From: Heliopora coerulea
Taxonomy: Eukaryota; Cnidaria; Anthozoa; Scleralcyonacea; Helioporidae
Assembly: GCA_030142905.1 (NCBI GenBank)
Contig: JASJOG010000055.1
Span: 975,501 to 1,039,500, forward strand
Length of the DNA: 64,000 bases
Reading direction: 5' to 3'
Below are positions 11,338 to 22,689 of this stretch, piece by piece. Position numbers and translations under genes: made by a program. The number at the start of each line of letters is the position of its first letter. Position 1 is the first letter of the stretch. The notes under the pieces were generated by a model. It was not told the origin of the DNA. It saw nothing but the letters and a program-made list of their open reading frames with translations, and did not search any database.

Positions 11338-11920
11338 GAGTTTTCTCGTGTTGAGTCAAATTAAGCCGCAGGCTCCACTCCTGGTGGTGCCCTTCCATCA
11401 ATTCCTTTAAGTTTCAGCTTTGCAAAGATACTTCCCCTGGAACCCAAAAACTTTGGTTTCCCACAAGGGCCAACAGGATCATACAATAACACCCGCTGAT
11501 CCCTAGTCAGCATCATTTCTGGTTATAACTAGGACGGTATCTGATCGTCTTTGATTCTGTAACTTTTGTTCTTCATTAATGACAATGTTCTTGGCAAATG
11601 CTTTCGCATTAGTTACTGTTTCCTAAATCCAAGAATTTCACCTCTGACAAAGAAACACAAATGCCCCCAACTGATCCTATTAATCATTACTTCAATTCTA
11701 GAAACCAACAAAATAGAACCAAAGTCCTATTCCATTATTCCATGCTTATGTATTCAAGCAGAAGCCTGCTTTGAACACTCTAATTTTTTCAAAGTAAACA
11801 TTGCAAATTCTACCCACACCCAATTAAGAGCAGATGCAGTCTTGGCAAAGAAGAACAGCATGGCCAGTAACATACCTTGTGGCTCACCAACCACGCTGCC
11901 CCGAAATCGTTGTAATTAAA
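10747..11920 (-). rRNA. 18S rRNA 3' two-thirds, displaced copy 1
   Basis: Reverse complement ends with the universal 18S 3' terminus (GTAACAAGGTTTCC..., GGTGAACCTGCAGAAAGATC). It continues upstream through 'ACTGCCCGTCGCTACTACCG', the 'ATTGACGGAAGGGCACCA'-equivalent region (11390-11410) and the V4-adjacent block '...ACTTTGAAAAAATTAGAGTG' (11775-11795). It stops at ~11920, where an unrelated 194-bp repeat begins, so the 5' third is missing. Copy 2 lacks the 11755-11920 part instead. Non-functional because truncated and diverged. Confidence 0.9.
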
Positions 11921-11923
11921 AAG

Positions 11924-12740
11924 GCAAGTACTTTCTAATATTATTGATTTTGTAGTACTTAAAAACGAGAGTTTCTTCAGAGAGACGAGTTTTCTTGTTG
12001 TTGGCAGGTGTTGTAAAGACGCTCCGCCATTACAAGCAAACGGAGTTTACGAATGCGATATCTTTGGTAATACGCAATGGATTCTGAAGAAATTTTTATT
12101 ATTGTAATCGGCAGGGTAAGTACTTTGGAATGGTATTGAATTTGTAAAGCTGAGGAGTGAACAGTTTTTCGCTATGAGGAAAATTTTCTCGTTGTTGACA
12201 GATGTTTTAAAGGCACACCGCCATGATGAGCACATGGAGTTATCGAATGTGATATCTTTTGTAATATGTAATGGATTCTGAAGAAATTTAACTCACTGTG
12301 ATCGGCAAGGTAAGTACTTTCGAATGGTACTAAATTTGTAAAGCTGAGGAGTGAAACGTTTTTCGCTAGAGGCAAAAGTTTCGTTGTTATTGAGAGGTAT
12401 TAAGGACTTACCGCTATGATGAGCAAATGAGATAGTGAACGTGATATCTTTGGTCATACTTGATGGATTTTTAAGAAATTTATATCAGTGTAGTCGCAAA
12501 GTCAAGTACTTTTAAATGGTATAAGATTTGTAGCCCTTAAAACCGAAGAGTTTTTCTGGAAAGCCAAATGTTTCCTTGTTATTGACAGGTATGAAGAACG
12601 ACTGGTCATGACAAACAAAGGAAAGGGCGAACACGATATCTTTGCTCAGACTCGATGGATTTCGAAGAAATTCATATCATTGTAATCGCCAAGGCAAGTT
12701 CTTTTCAGTTGTGTTAAATTAGTAGTACTGACGAGTGAAA
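11924..12740. repeat. ~194-bp tandem repeat, about 4 to 5 degenerate units
   Basis: Recurring landmarks are spaced near 194 bp: 'gatatcttt(g/t)gt' at 12057, 12250, 12443 and 12637, and 'aagtactt' at 11928, 12117, 12311 and 12505. The array starts directly at the 18S breakpoint. Units differ at many positions, so it is old. No coding content. Confidence 0.8.
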
Positions 12741-12759
12741 AGTGTTGCAGACGAATGAA

Positions 12760-15000
12760 AATATTCTTGATAAAAAGCATAGAAGAGAAATTGTGTTGAT
12801 AGTGTTGGACATTGATGGTTAGCTGTTGTTTTAATGGACAGAGTTTATAAGTTTCTTTTTACTCATGGTATTTCTGACAATTGTAGTATTTATTAGGTTG
12901 CATTGGTTGCCTTGAAAAAGATTGTTATAGAAAACAAATGACATAGTTTTGTGAAATGATGCCCTCAGAGGGAATTGAAGAATTGTCAAGTATCTTGCAA
13001 AATCGTTCAATGTCATATTATAGTTTAGTTACAATATTGAGCAAAATATAGCTGGTATCCAGCTAATGCATTGAGAATAACACAAGACAATGTTGTATTT
13101 CACTGTCAAATATAGTTGAAAGTTTATTGAGAAAACAAACATGAAAATATTACAAGGTGGCTTGTTAGATACGAAAATTATTATAATGGTAGGGTTTCTG
13201 ATAAGAAAGCTTAAACTTAAGCATCTAGATATTCTGTGAATGCTATTCAGAAATTGGCTTGAATAAATATTGATAAATTATATAGGAAATACATGAGACA
13301 GTTTTATCAAGCTATCCAGTGGAGCTCTGTGAAATATTTTTCATACTGTTTTGAAAATTTCTCAAAATCTTTGTATGCCTTAGAGAAAGTCTTCAGCAAA
13401 ATATGGCTTCACTCTGGTTGATCTTGTGAGAGCAACACTGTAAGCCAATGGTACATTCTGGTGTCCAGTATTGGTGAAGTTTATGCAGAAATTAATCACT
13501 AAAATATTATCTAGTGGTCTGTTGGATAGCAAACTTGTTTCAGACATTCACTTAATAATGAGAAAGGTTATCCTTAACAATGTCCACATTTTCTTGCCTC
13601 CTTTCATTACTTGGCTTAGAGAACGTCTATAAGGAGAAAGCAAATGACATAATTTTGTCAAGTTACCCAGTGGAAAAAAATGAAATATTTGTCATACATT
13701 TTGCAAAATAAGTCAATGTCCTGCTGTGGTTTAGACATAAAATTGAGGAAAATATAACTGCTGTGCAGCTGAAAAATGCAGAATAACACTGTAAGATAAT
13801 GTTATACTCCAGGTTCAAGTGCACATAAAAGTTTATTCAGAAAATAATCATAAAAATATTACATGGTGGTCTGTCGGATACCAAATTTGTTATGCAGGTA
13901 AAGTTAGTGATGAGAAAGCTTAAACTTAAGTACCTAGATATTTGGTGAATGCTTTTCAGGAGTTGGCTTAGAAAAACTTTGATAAATTATACAGGAATCA
14001 AATGGGATAGTTTTGAAGTACTTGTCATAGTTTTTGCAAAATCACTGAATGTCCTTCAACAGCTTAGACATAACATTGAGCAAGACATGGCTGCAGTGGA
14101 TGTAATGTGTTCAGAATAATAGTATAACACAATGTTATATTTCAGTATAAATTACACATTAAAGTTTACTCAGAAAATAATCATGAAAATATTACATAGA
14201 TACACACACCCTAAGTAATGAGAAAGCTAAAACATAAGTATCTTGACATTTTGTAAATGCCTTTCAGGGCCTTTTTTAACTATATATCTTTGGGGCAAAT
14301 GCCCCCTCAGTGATCGGATTTGCCCCCCTAGTCACCGTATTTCTGCCCCTGGGAATTGGGAAAATTATTTGCTGTTTAATTTTCCAAGTTTGCAAGTGAA
14401 GGGAAAATTTCCTTAAATTCTGATTTGCTGAAGAATGTTGATCGATCAGTTCTATTCATTCAAAAAGAAAAAATTATTGTATGAATTAGCCTGAGAAAAT
14501 GAAACCCTATCCCATGCATGCATTTATATCACTGAAGTGTGATCTTTTTCACAAATAATTTTCGAATTTTTTCCTACCTCTCTCCATGCCACACTCGTTA
14601 AATCAGTTTATGTTTCCCAAAAATGTGTTTTCTACTTTTTTTTTTTTCAGATTTTAAACTGAAAATACATCGAAGCGCATCTCAAACTGACATATAATAG
14701 AAAAATTCACCTTTCCCAGGAGCCCATTTAAGAAATTTTTTCCCCCACTCAGGTGGACAGGCTACACTAGAAGCAAATTTGACATCCCATATTTCAGAGC
14801 AACTTTTACTTTTGCCCCTCCAGTGAAAATTCCTCAAAAAAGGCACAGATGCGTTTTATGAATTTTCTTGGAAAAACATTGATGTATTATGCAGGAAGCA
14901 AATGAGACGGTTTTATCAAACTGTGCACTGAAATACAATGAAATGTTTGTGTGTGAAACGTTTCTCATTGTTTATTCATAAAATAGTAATAAAAAATGTT
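12760..15000. repeat. ~345-bp satellite, block 1
   Basis: Degenerate tandem units with the core 'gtttattcagaaaataatcatgaaaatatta' (trimmed; seen near 13120, 13490, 13835 and 14160), 'gagaaagcttaaacttaag' and 'gaaatatttgtcata'. Spacing is 320-375 bp. The same satellite forms 26440-28281 and 31753-34330. It is interrupted at 14265-14848 by a MITE, after which the unit resumes. Confidence 0.8.
14265..14848. mobile_element. hAT-like MITE (584 bp)
   Basis: Imperfect terminal inverted repeats: left CAGGGCCTTTTTTAA, right end reads CTGTGCCTTTTTTGA on the other strand. It is flanked by an 8-bp duplication ATGCCTTT / ATGCGTTT (14257-14264 and 14849-14856, one mismatch). 8-bp target duplications and CAGGG-type ends are hallmarks of hAT transposons. 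The interior has no ORF. Subterminal 'tttgcccc' motifs occur near both ends. It interrupts a satellite unit cleanly. Confidence 0.75.
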
Positions 15001-15289
15001 AAAAGTCATCTGTTTAAACGTAGTGCTTTCATTGAACTTTTAAACTCACCACTCTTATTTAATTAATACACGAAATAAACATAGCTATACAAGATCCTAC
15101 CAAAACATTCTTATCTTAGAGTGTTTGTTCACCGATTATCGAAATTACATTACTATTTTTGCACATGACAGCACATGACCTTAGCTCTTTAGGTAGCTGA
15201 ATGGACATAGTGCGTATGTTGATTACAGTTTGAATACTGCACAGTTTATTCTACCACAGAACATGTTAAAAACTAATTTGTAATACTAC

Positions 15290-16520
15290 AACAAAGAAAA
15301 GTGGGTATACATACAGTATAAAACTTTAACCATTAATCTGTCTATTCTTCCAGACAAACTGGTTTGTAGTGGTTGACACATGTCTCCGCTACGAAAGTAA
15401 CACATTCTAAATGGCAAATGTGTGACAACACAACATAACCAGCCCCTTGTGGAACTAGTGAGGAATCCATCCATACAATTATTTTCTTTAAGTATTGCCC
15501 TTGTGATTTACAAATTGTTTGTGCGTAGCCTGGTACAAACGGGTACACCCTTTTTTGTTGTCCATCTGGCGTTGTGTAGGTCACCATGTAGGTATTGACT
15601 CTTTTACCAGTTTGTAATTTGAGGAAAACAGTGTTCCTTTGTACAGTGTGAACGGTAGCTTTCTGGCCGTTAACTACATGGTTTAGCTCATCACGATTTT
15701 TGCATTATGATGACATTCATGTCTTTGTATATAGGAATCAGCGATAATTCACAGTCACACTGGACTATAGCTAGAGGTGTTTTACCTTCAAATAACGTCT
15801 CGACAGCAACTTTATTAACCCGGTTAGTGCCATTACGTGTTACTGTAACCACTGTAGATTCTGGATGCTGTAGAAGAATCAGTTTTATTTCTGCATCTGT
15901 GACATCATTGCTATCAGTGAGAATTCGACCATCATGTATAAAATTCAAGAGATTTTGTGATGGCTTGTGATAGCGCAACTGATTCAGAATTTCTTGAAAT
16001 CCAGGGTCATCACATCTATACTGCACAGTCAAGTTGAAGTGGTGTACCATTGACAAAAATCGCCTGTGCTGAAAAATAGAATTTACTTCGTGGGCATGCT
16101 GCGTCAAATCTATGGGTAGTTGTTGCTGGCGGTCTCCACACACGACGACTATCAAACGTATGGGAATCGGGTTGATGCTAGCGATTAAGTGGTCAATTAT
16201 TCTCTTGGGTACCATCAAAATTTCGTCAAGAACAGTCAAATCAAATTGACTTGAGTTCCAATTGATTTCAGGTCGGTCAGCTCTTAAAACGGGATACTTG
16301 AAGGCACTGTGAATTGTGTCAGCATTAATCTCGTAGAGGAAATAATGTGCATACATTGCTCCAAGAAATCCAGTGGGTGTTGCAACCAAAACCTTACGTT
16401 CGTCATCCAATGCACTTTGTATTGCATGTCAAAGACAATGCGTTTTTCCCCTTCCAGCCTTTCCTGTTACCAGAATGAATTTTTTCCAATCCAGGTTTTC
16501 TGAATGTGATTGAACGTAAT
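15290..16520 (-). pseudogene. Helitron-like PIF1 helicase domain
   Basis: SF1B helicase that would unwind DNA during rolling-circle transposition. On the minus strand: Walker A 'VTGKAGRGKTHCL' (about 16475-16437), an in-frame TGA, then 239 open codons (16410-15691). These include 'VATPTGFLGAMYAHYF', 'HSAFKYPV', Walker B-like 'LTVLDEILMV' (DE intact), 'VVVCGDRQQQLPI' (motif III), 'QYRCDDPGF' and 'TVVTVTRNGTNRVN'. A second frame (15587-15342) holds the C-terminal 'YPFVPGYAQTICKSQGQ' and '...GAGYVVLSHI'. At least two frameshifts and one stop break it. It lies immediately downstream of the Rep part (16926-18985), the usual Rep-Hel order. Confidence 0.8.
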
Positions 16521-16812
16521 GCTGAGGACGATCTTCTTCCATATCCTTTTCCGACATGTCACGATCGCTTTCAAATTCGTATTCATTTAGTTCATTACAG
16601 TAACTATCATGTTTTTCCAGGCAAATTCCAACAACCTACAACCCAGGATGCTGGGTTGGGTCATCGACTGCTTCCTTGGCATCAGCGATTTCACATGATA
16701 TGTCATTTCCAGTGAGTACATGTCGTTGCCAAAGATGGAGAAAGTCACTCATACTTTCAATGTGAGAAACTATGGTGTCAACGAATTGTTCCCTGTGTCC
16801 TTGGTTTGAAAA

Positions 16813-18985
16813 CTACGTTCTTACTTGCTCTGTATCTGACCAAAAACTATTCATTGGAGAGTAGGCTGCTGCAAAATAGTGAATTTGAAGCAGCAGGCGA
16901 TCATGCTGTGGATGGTATAATGCATTCATAGACGAATGCAGATGGTGAAGAAGTAAATACTGGAGATAGTATGAATCCTTAAAAGGAGAGACCATTTTAA
17001 CGCCAACCAAGGCAGAGCCATCATTGTAAGGACATGGGGGTGCTTTGTTTCATCTACTTGTCTTAGCCATTGCAAGAAGGAAAGATTTCTCAAGTGAGGA
17101 GACCTAGAAAGATATTTCTGGTATGTTCTGTTCTCATGAAGTTTCTGAATTGGAGGTACAGAAAACTTTTTTCTTCGACTGGGCAACCATGACATCTTTA
17201 TTGAAGAAAGTGCTAACCACATTTCTGGCTCTAGTGGTTTCAACGACCGAACGTGTCTGTATGCTGCTTGGTGAGGGCCTACATGCGTTGAGAACATGGC
17301 ATAATTACTATATGCATCTTGCCATTTAGAAACATAACAGGCAATGTATCGCAATATCATGCTCTGTCCATTGGATGTCTGAATGTCCATTTGATGCCTA
17401 AGCAAAGGATTTTAAGGAAGAGATGTATCCACAAAGGTTTACTGCAAAAGCATCAGCTCGATGGTAAAGCCTGAGTACTTGACCAATTGATTCATTTGTA
17501 ACGGGTTGGGGTGTCCTGAAGTGACAGGAACGATTTGTCTGACTTCTGCAGTTGATAAACGGAGTGTGCAAGGCTGTTGTCTGACCAAGGAATGTCTTCA
17601 CAGAGCAGCTATAAACGTGTGTGTTTCATATCCTTTAGCCGTACAAGTAAGTGTACATGGACAGTTCCTTGACCTTGAAATTCCAACATCCACGAACTCG
17701 ATTGTAGTTAAACACTTGGTTGGTCCACCTTTTGTCGTTCGACCCACATAGGTAACCACGAATCACCTGCTCCAACACGTGAGTTACATGGTACGTTTCA
17801 AATCCAGCTAACTCGGTCAGTCCTCTGCCAGTGATATGCCATAACGAAGCTAGCCATGGCGATATAGGAAATGTCTATTCATATGGTGATATTGTCACAA
17901 AGACGGATGGAGGTCCATACTGTGCAACAGCATCTAGCAGAAAACGATGCTGCCACTTCCAGTATTCTGCTGAAAAAGGCTGTCTCCAGAGATCCTGCCA
18001 GAGAACATAATCATTGGCACCCTGCTGACAGTCTTGAATATCCACAGATCATAGTGGTAGTGAAGCAACTCGTACAAGAGACCGTAATCCCCAATGCATG
18101 AATTAACTTTAGTAAGAAAGGCAACCTTTGCGCTTTGTCTTGAGTCCCATCCATCGAACTATCGCACCCTTCATGAGTAGGATAAAAATTTGGCCAAAAG
18201 CAACACTCGACTTATTGGCTTTGCTCAATGTCAAACACATTAAAACGTTCTCCTACAAGAATACTACCTTCATACTTATCGATAAAACTTTTATAGGCAC
18301 TTCTCGGTTCTGATATGAGATATGAGTAAGCAGCATAGCATCAACGTGTTGAATGCGAATTACTTAAGGCCCCTATTTGTTCTGTGACTTGTAATGTACT
18401 CCACGTCAAGCGAAACATGCCATCTCTTCTCCAATAGCCATTTTGTAATCGCATGTAAGTGCCTGTATGGACAGTTAGAGGATGTAAAGTGGCAATCTTG
18501 GATATTGATAAGTCTTTTAGGAAATCTGGAATAGCCTTCGGATTGGGTGTGAAGTACCTGTGATTCCGACATGGGCAAGCATTGCTTGCTTTTATTACTC
18601 CACGATTGTTGAAACCAGGCAGCAAACAAAGTGACATCAGCTTTTCACAAGTTGCACAGTAAGTCCACGAGGAATGTCTTGTCCAGAAAGAAATATTTTC
18701 TGTATCGGCGGTGCCCAGAAATCGCTCGGCATTGGGATGCTGAACCATTATTGCACTTTCCCTGCAAAAACTTTGGTGTTCGAGACAATCTCTTTCTTCA
18801 CATCTGCTTGCTACCCTGTCGTCTCTACCGATCCAAATCCAGGGACGATTAGTCCAGAATTGCCTTGACTCATTTTTGGTCCAACAACGAGGCATAACAA
18901 AATCTAAAAGAGTTAGATGATTCGTCAGTTTTAATCCACATTCATGTTTTACTAATACCATGTTTAATTCAGCAAGAATCATCAA
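16813..18985 (-). pseudogene. Helitron-like Rep (DUF6570 and HUH) region
   Basis: N-terminal half of a Helitron Rep-Hel protein. ORF 18985-18341 has the DUF6570-like block: 'CATCEKLMSLCLLPGF', 'ACPCRNHRYFTPNPKAIP', 'GYWRRDGMFRL'. Further down, around 17735-17640, a broken frame reads 'EFQGQGTVHVHLLVRLKDM', the HUH nuclease motif (HVH) of Helitron_like_N. Then come 'LRLYHRADAFAVNLCGYI' (about 17480-17430) and ORF 17405-16926 with 'MDIQTSNGQSMILRYIACYVSKWQDAY' (trimmed), which carries the downstream conserved block. Frames are interrupted several times. The same order of blocks occurs on the plus strand at 51540-53020, which supports the assignment. Element ends (TC...CTRR) were not located. 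Confidence 0.75.
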
Positions 18986-20850
18986 AGTAATGGGAATTGC
19001 ATGTAAATTTTTACAGCTATTTTGATCTTTAAATTCAAATCCAAAGCCATTTTAAAATAAGTCAAATGCTAATTCACTTGCATCAAGTTACAATCCATAC
19101 TGCTAGAAAAACAGTTTGTTACACCGTGACGAAAACTCCGTATGTGATTCCACGTCAAAAACAGATATACAATGAAAAGACCCTCAGAAGTGAAATTGGC
19201 ATTTCACATGTGAAATATGAACGTTTTCACATACGAATTAGGTAAATGTGCTAAATTAAGAAAGTCTGATGTCAAAGCTTCGTACCCAAAACATGTGTCA
19301 TATTTTAACCAGAATATTCCTACGTGAAAATCATTTGACTGTATCAAATCTTGATATCACATAAGAAATTTACACATTTTTTTATGTCAAGTACAATTCT
19401 CATATGTGGAATTATATAAGAACTTTTCTTACAGTTGAATACACTAATTCTGAATTTCCAGGGAGAAAAAGATGTTCTTGACTGGTGGATGGAACAGTGG
19501 TCTGTCTTGAATTGAAAATTATATATGCCCAAAATAGCACTTCATTAAAGACTGAGCAGTTGAATTTAACCTGGTTAATATGCATGCTGTATATATGTAA
19601 TACACACTCGTGGTGTTAACTCTGTTGTACCAGTGTTACCATGCTTTTACCTTGAAGTTATACTCTTGTAAATATACGTTGTGCACTAACATACATGTGT
19701 TCTAACCAACTATAATACAAATATTTTTGCTTCATCCCCAACGAAAGAATCAGCAAGTAATGCAAGGTATTGCTACCATAAATCTAAAACACTTAACATT
19801 TTTAAGCAAATGATATATATTTGTTAAGACTTCGCTAAATGCATGCATCAACATCATTGACACCTTGCATTTGCTATTGTTCTGTGTGGTAATCACACTT
19901 GACAGCTAAATTTCGCAGTGGTTTAGCTGTACTTTTATCTTGGTAAGTGGATATGCTGCAGAATAAATAATTTGCAACTGTCAAACGTTGATTAAAATAC
20001 AAATACACGAGTCGATTTATCCCAGTAATGTTGCTCCTTTAAAGCTTTAGCTTCAAGTCATCCACAGCACATCTGCCTTCAAACATTTAGGTGTTCTTGG
20101 CAAACGCAGTATAGAATTAATGACTTTGGAAATGTGATAGTGCCACTTATATAGTTGATATACATGCTTTTCAACCTTTTACCAGGTCCGTTTCTTAAAA
20201 TTCGGCATTTCATGCGTAAAACAGACATAAAATCTTAACAGCAAATTTAAGAAATCTCAAAAAGAAACAATTCCGTGCCAGCCCGGTTTAGTTATTGCCG
20301 TGAATTAATTAGTCAATGTTGTCTTTAACCCATGAATTCAAACTGCTTAACGTTAGCTGAAGCTGTAATGAGAAAAGTCGAGTAGTGTGTCCTCTTGGTA
20401 ATGTATTTATTTCAGTTAATTTAAAGTCTATCGCCACCAGCAAAACTATGTCATTGCTTTACATCACATTTATGTACGTATTGCACCACCGCTTTGAAAC
20501 AGCTGACGTAATTGTGTCTTAACTGGAAATTGACGTGACGGGAAATACCCAAATGCTGCTTGCCCCTAAATGATTCACCGCTACAGTTAGTTTCTTTGGT
20601 TTATCTTAATCTAGTCATTATGATAATCAGTAATTACAGTGAATGGCACAATCATAAATAAACTGATTTATTGATGCAATGAAATTCGAATCGTTTATTA
20701 ATTTTACCAACATATATCACCATATGGGGAATTCCCGATAATTAGGAATCTTTCTCAAAATAACTATGTAATTTTCCTGGAGATGAATGCCATAATTGTT
20801 ACCAAAATAGAATCTAACCTAACGATGTAACCAGCTAAATTTAGATTGCT
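18986..20850. other. AT-rich intergenic sequence
   Basis: No recognisable gene, RNA or repeat. Only chance ORFs are present. Confidence 0.4.
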
Positions 20851-20857
20851 GCACAAC

Positions 20858-20865
20858 TATATAAG
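20858..20865 (+). promoter_or_regulatory. TATA box of unrecognised gene copy 2
   Basis: CTATATAAG lies about 30 bp before the inferred 5' end (~20890) of a leader exon that ends in a consensus splice donor (GTAAGT at 21028). TATA, leader, intron and ATG follow in the expected order. Inferred from spacing only. Confidence 0.45.
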
Positions 20866-20889
20866 ACCGAGTATTTACAACAAACCATT

Positions 20890-22059
20890 GCTTCTCTGAA
20901 AATAAGAAGTACTGTTAAACTCTGAGAAGTTCCTGTCAATACTGAAGACAATGAACGCCTTGGGAGTGTCTCAAAGGTCTAATAGAAAGTCTGCTCTCAG
21001 AAATTAAATCTGCTCCAAGTTCATAGGGTAAGTTACTTCAGTTCTTGCATAAATATGAACTCTTTCAAAACGATTTCATGTCTTTATCACATTACTGTCT
21101 CTTATCAATTTTATTTCTGTATTAACAGATGTCTAACAATGCCAAAGCTACCATTTCTTCACCAAAATCACCAGCACAAGGAGTCATCTTCTTCAATCAA
21201 TTTCCAAAACAGTTTCTCTGGCTGTATGGCGAAGCTGATGATATCCTCACCAGAAACTGTGTTCAGAAGAATTCAACCGTTTACTTGAGAATGGTTGGTA
21301 CGACCAAAAGTCACCTTGTCAGATTTCTCAAAAACAATCCTGACCAATCTCGAATTAATCAAGGAAGAAGAGTCTGGCCTGTTCTGTTCAGAATTCGTCC
21401 AATATTTGGAACAGTCGATACGTCCCATAAACGAACACTTGTAAAAGCTGGACAGACAGAATCAAAATGAAATATCATGTAATAACGTGGTGGAAGTCCT
21501 AAAGCACCTATACCAAGAGAATGACAAATTTGATGCACTGATTGATCGAATGTTTAAGCTCAGAGGAGCTATGTTTGTGAAAGTGTGCCAGTATCTCTTT
21601 GCCAGAACTATCATTCGATATCCCAAGAGCTATGCTAGCTCGGTACAAGCAGAAGACAATTCGCATGTTGTCTTTCAGGAGCGGAAAGACATTCCATCAA
21701 TGCGGGACTTCCTTGTTGACCATGTAATGCGTACAAAGATGCCATTACCTGTGACATTTCGCCAAAGAAGAAATCTGCATGTATTTGATGGAAGTCCAGC
21801 AGGACCATCTACGTTGGGAATCGATACCTCTGGCGAGATTACTCAATGAAACAAAAGTTTGCCTCGAAAGGATTATCAAATTTTGTCCCAAGTTCCTTCT
21901 GGTGACAGCAACTCCACTGAAGAAACTACACAGCAATTACACCATCAAAAGCATTACAAACGTAAACATTCTGCAGCAGAACTACCTCCAAATGGGTCAG
22001 TAGAGATTGATATCTACAAAAACAAGAATAAAGGTAAACGCAGCAAACAAGATGATTAA
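20890..22059 (+). pseudogene. unrecognised gene family, copy 2 (spliced-looking, broken)
   Basis: Function unknown; no recognised family. Proposed structure: untranslated exon about 20890-21027, intron 21028-21128 (GTAAGT...TTAACAG), then ATG at 21129. The first frame (21129-21470, 113 codons) begins Ser/Pro-rich and contains 'FFNQFPKQFLWLYGEADDIL'. Coding continues in a different frame from about 21450 ('VVEVLKHLYQENDKFDALID') through 'KLRGAMFVKVCQYLFAR' to a TGA at 21847. Past that stop the same frame runs to 22059 as a Ser/Thr-rich segment and a strongly basic end 'NKNKGKRSKQDD'. The frame change could be an unseen intron, but the in-frame TGA suggests decay. The counterpart at 2596-3760 shares the block order. 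A DNA-binding or charged nuclear protein is conceivable, with no direct support. Confidence 0.5.
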
Positions 22060-22689
22060 CCAATTGCTTGCCCCTTGGTGTTACAAACGAGAAGTCCCAA
22101 GTACAAGCGACAACCTATTTGAACTACAAACTATAAATTGTCTCTCCGCTTGTTGAGATACAAAAAACAGTAAAAATAGTTTACCATAAGCTTTCTTATA
22201 TGGTTAACTTTACGTTTTATTCCAATAATTCATTCTGACATAAACAAGGCGCAGAGTATGTGAGAGTTTAATGCCTGTTGATTCTTGCGAATTTGTGTGT
22301 TGGTATTAACATCTTGTGTATGTGTTAAACTGCCAAGACCTTCGAGCAAAACACCAGCACTTCCTGTCTAAACTATCATCGTTTAATTACATACACGAGG
22401 ATGACAATTCCAATGTACCAAACGGCATGTTTAAACCGGGATTTGACACTGCACCATACTGTGGGATAATTTTCATCCGTCTATAACATCTGTAGAATTT
22501 TAGGCCAATTAACTTTAAATGTCGCTTTAAATTAGACAACATTTGACACTCCACTTGCTCAACAGCATTACTCTTGGTTTATTCCAATATATTTCACATA
22601 AAGTAATGAAAATATCGTTAAACATTGGTTAATAATAGTAGAGTAATGTATCTGTTGTGTTAATATTGAATATTTAAGGATTTGCAATA

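Noticed and set aside
11566..11919. 117-codon plus-strand ORF
   Set aside because: Antisense to 18S rRNA sequence.
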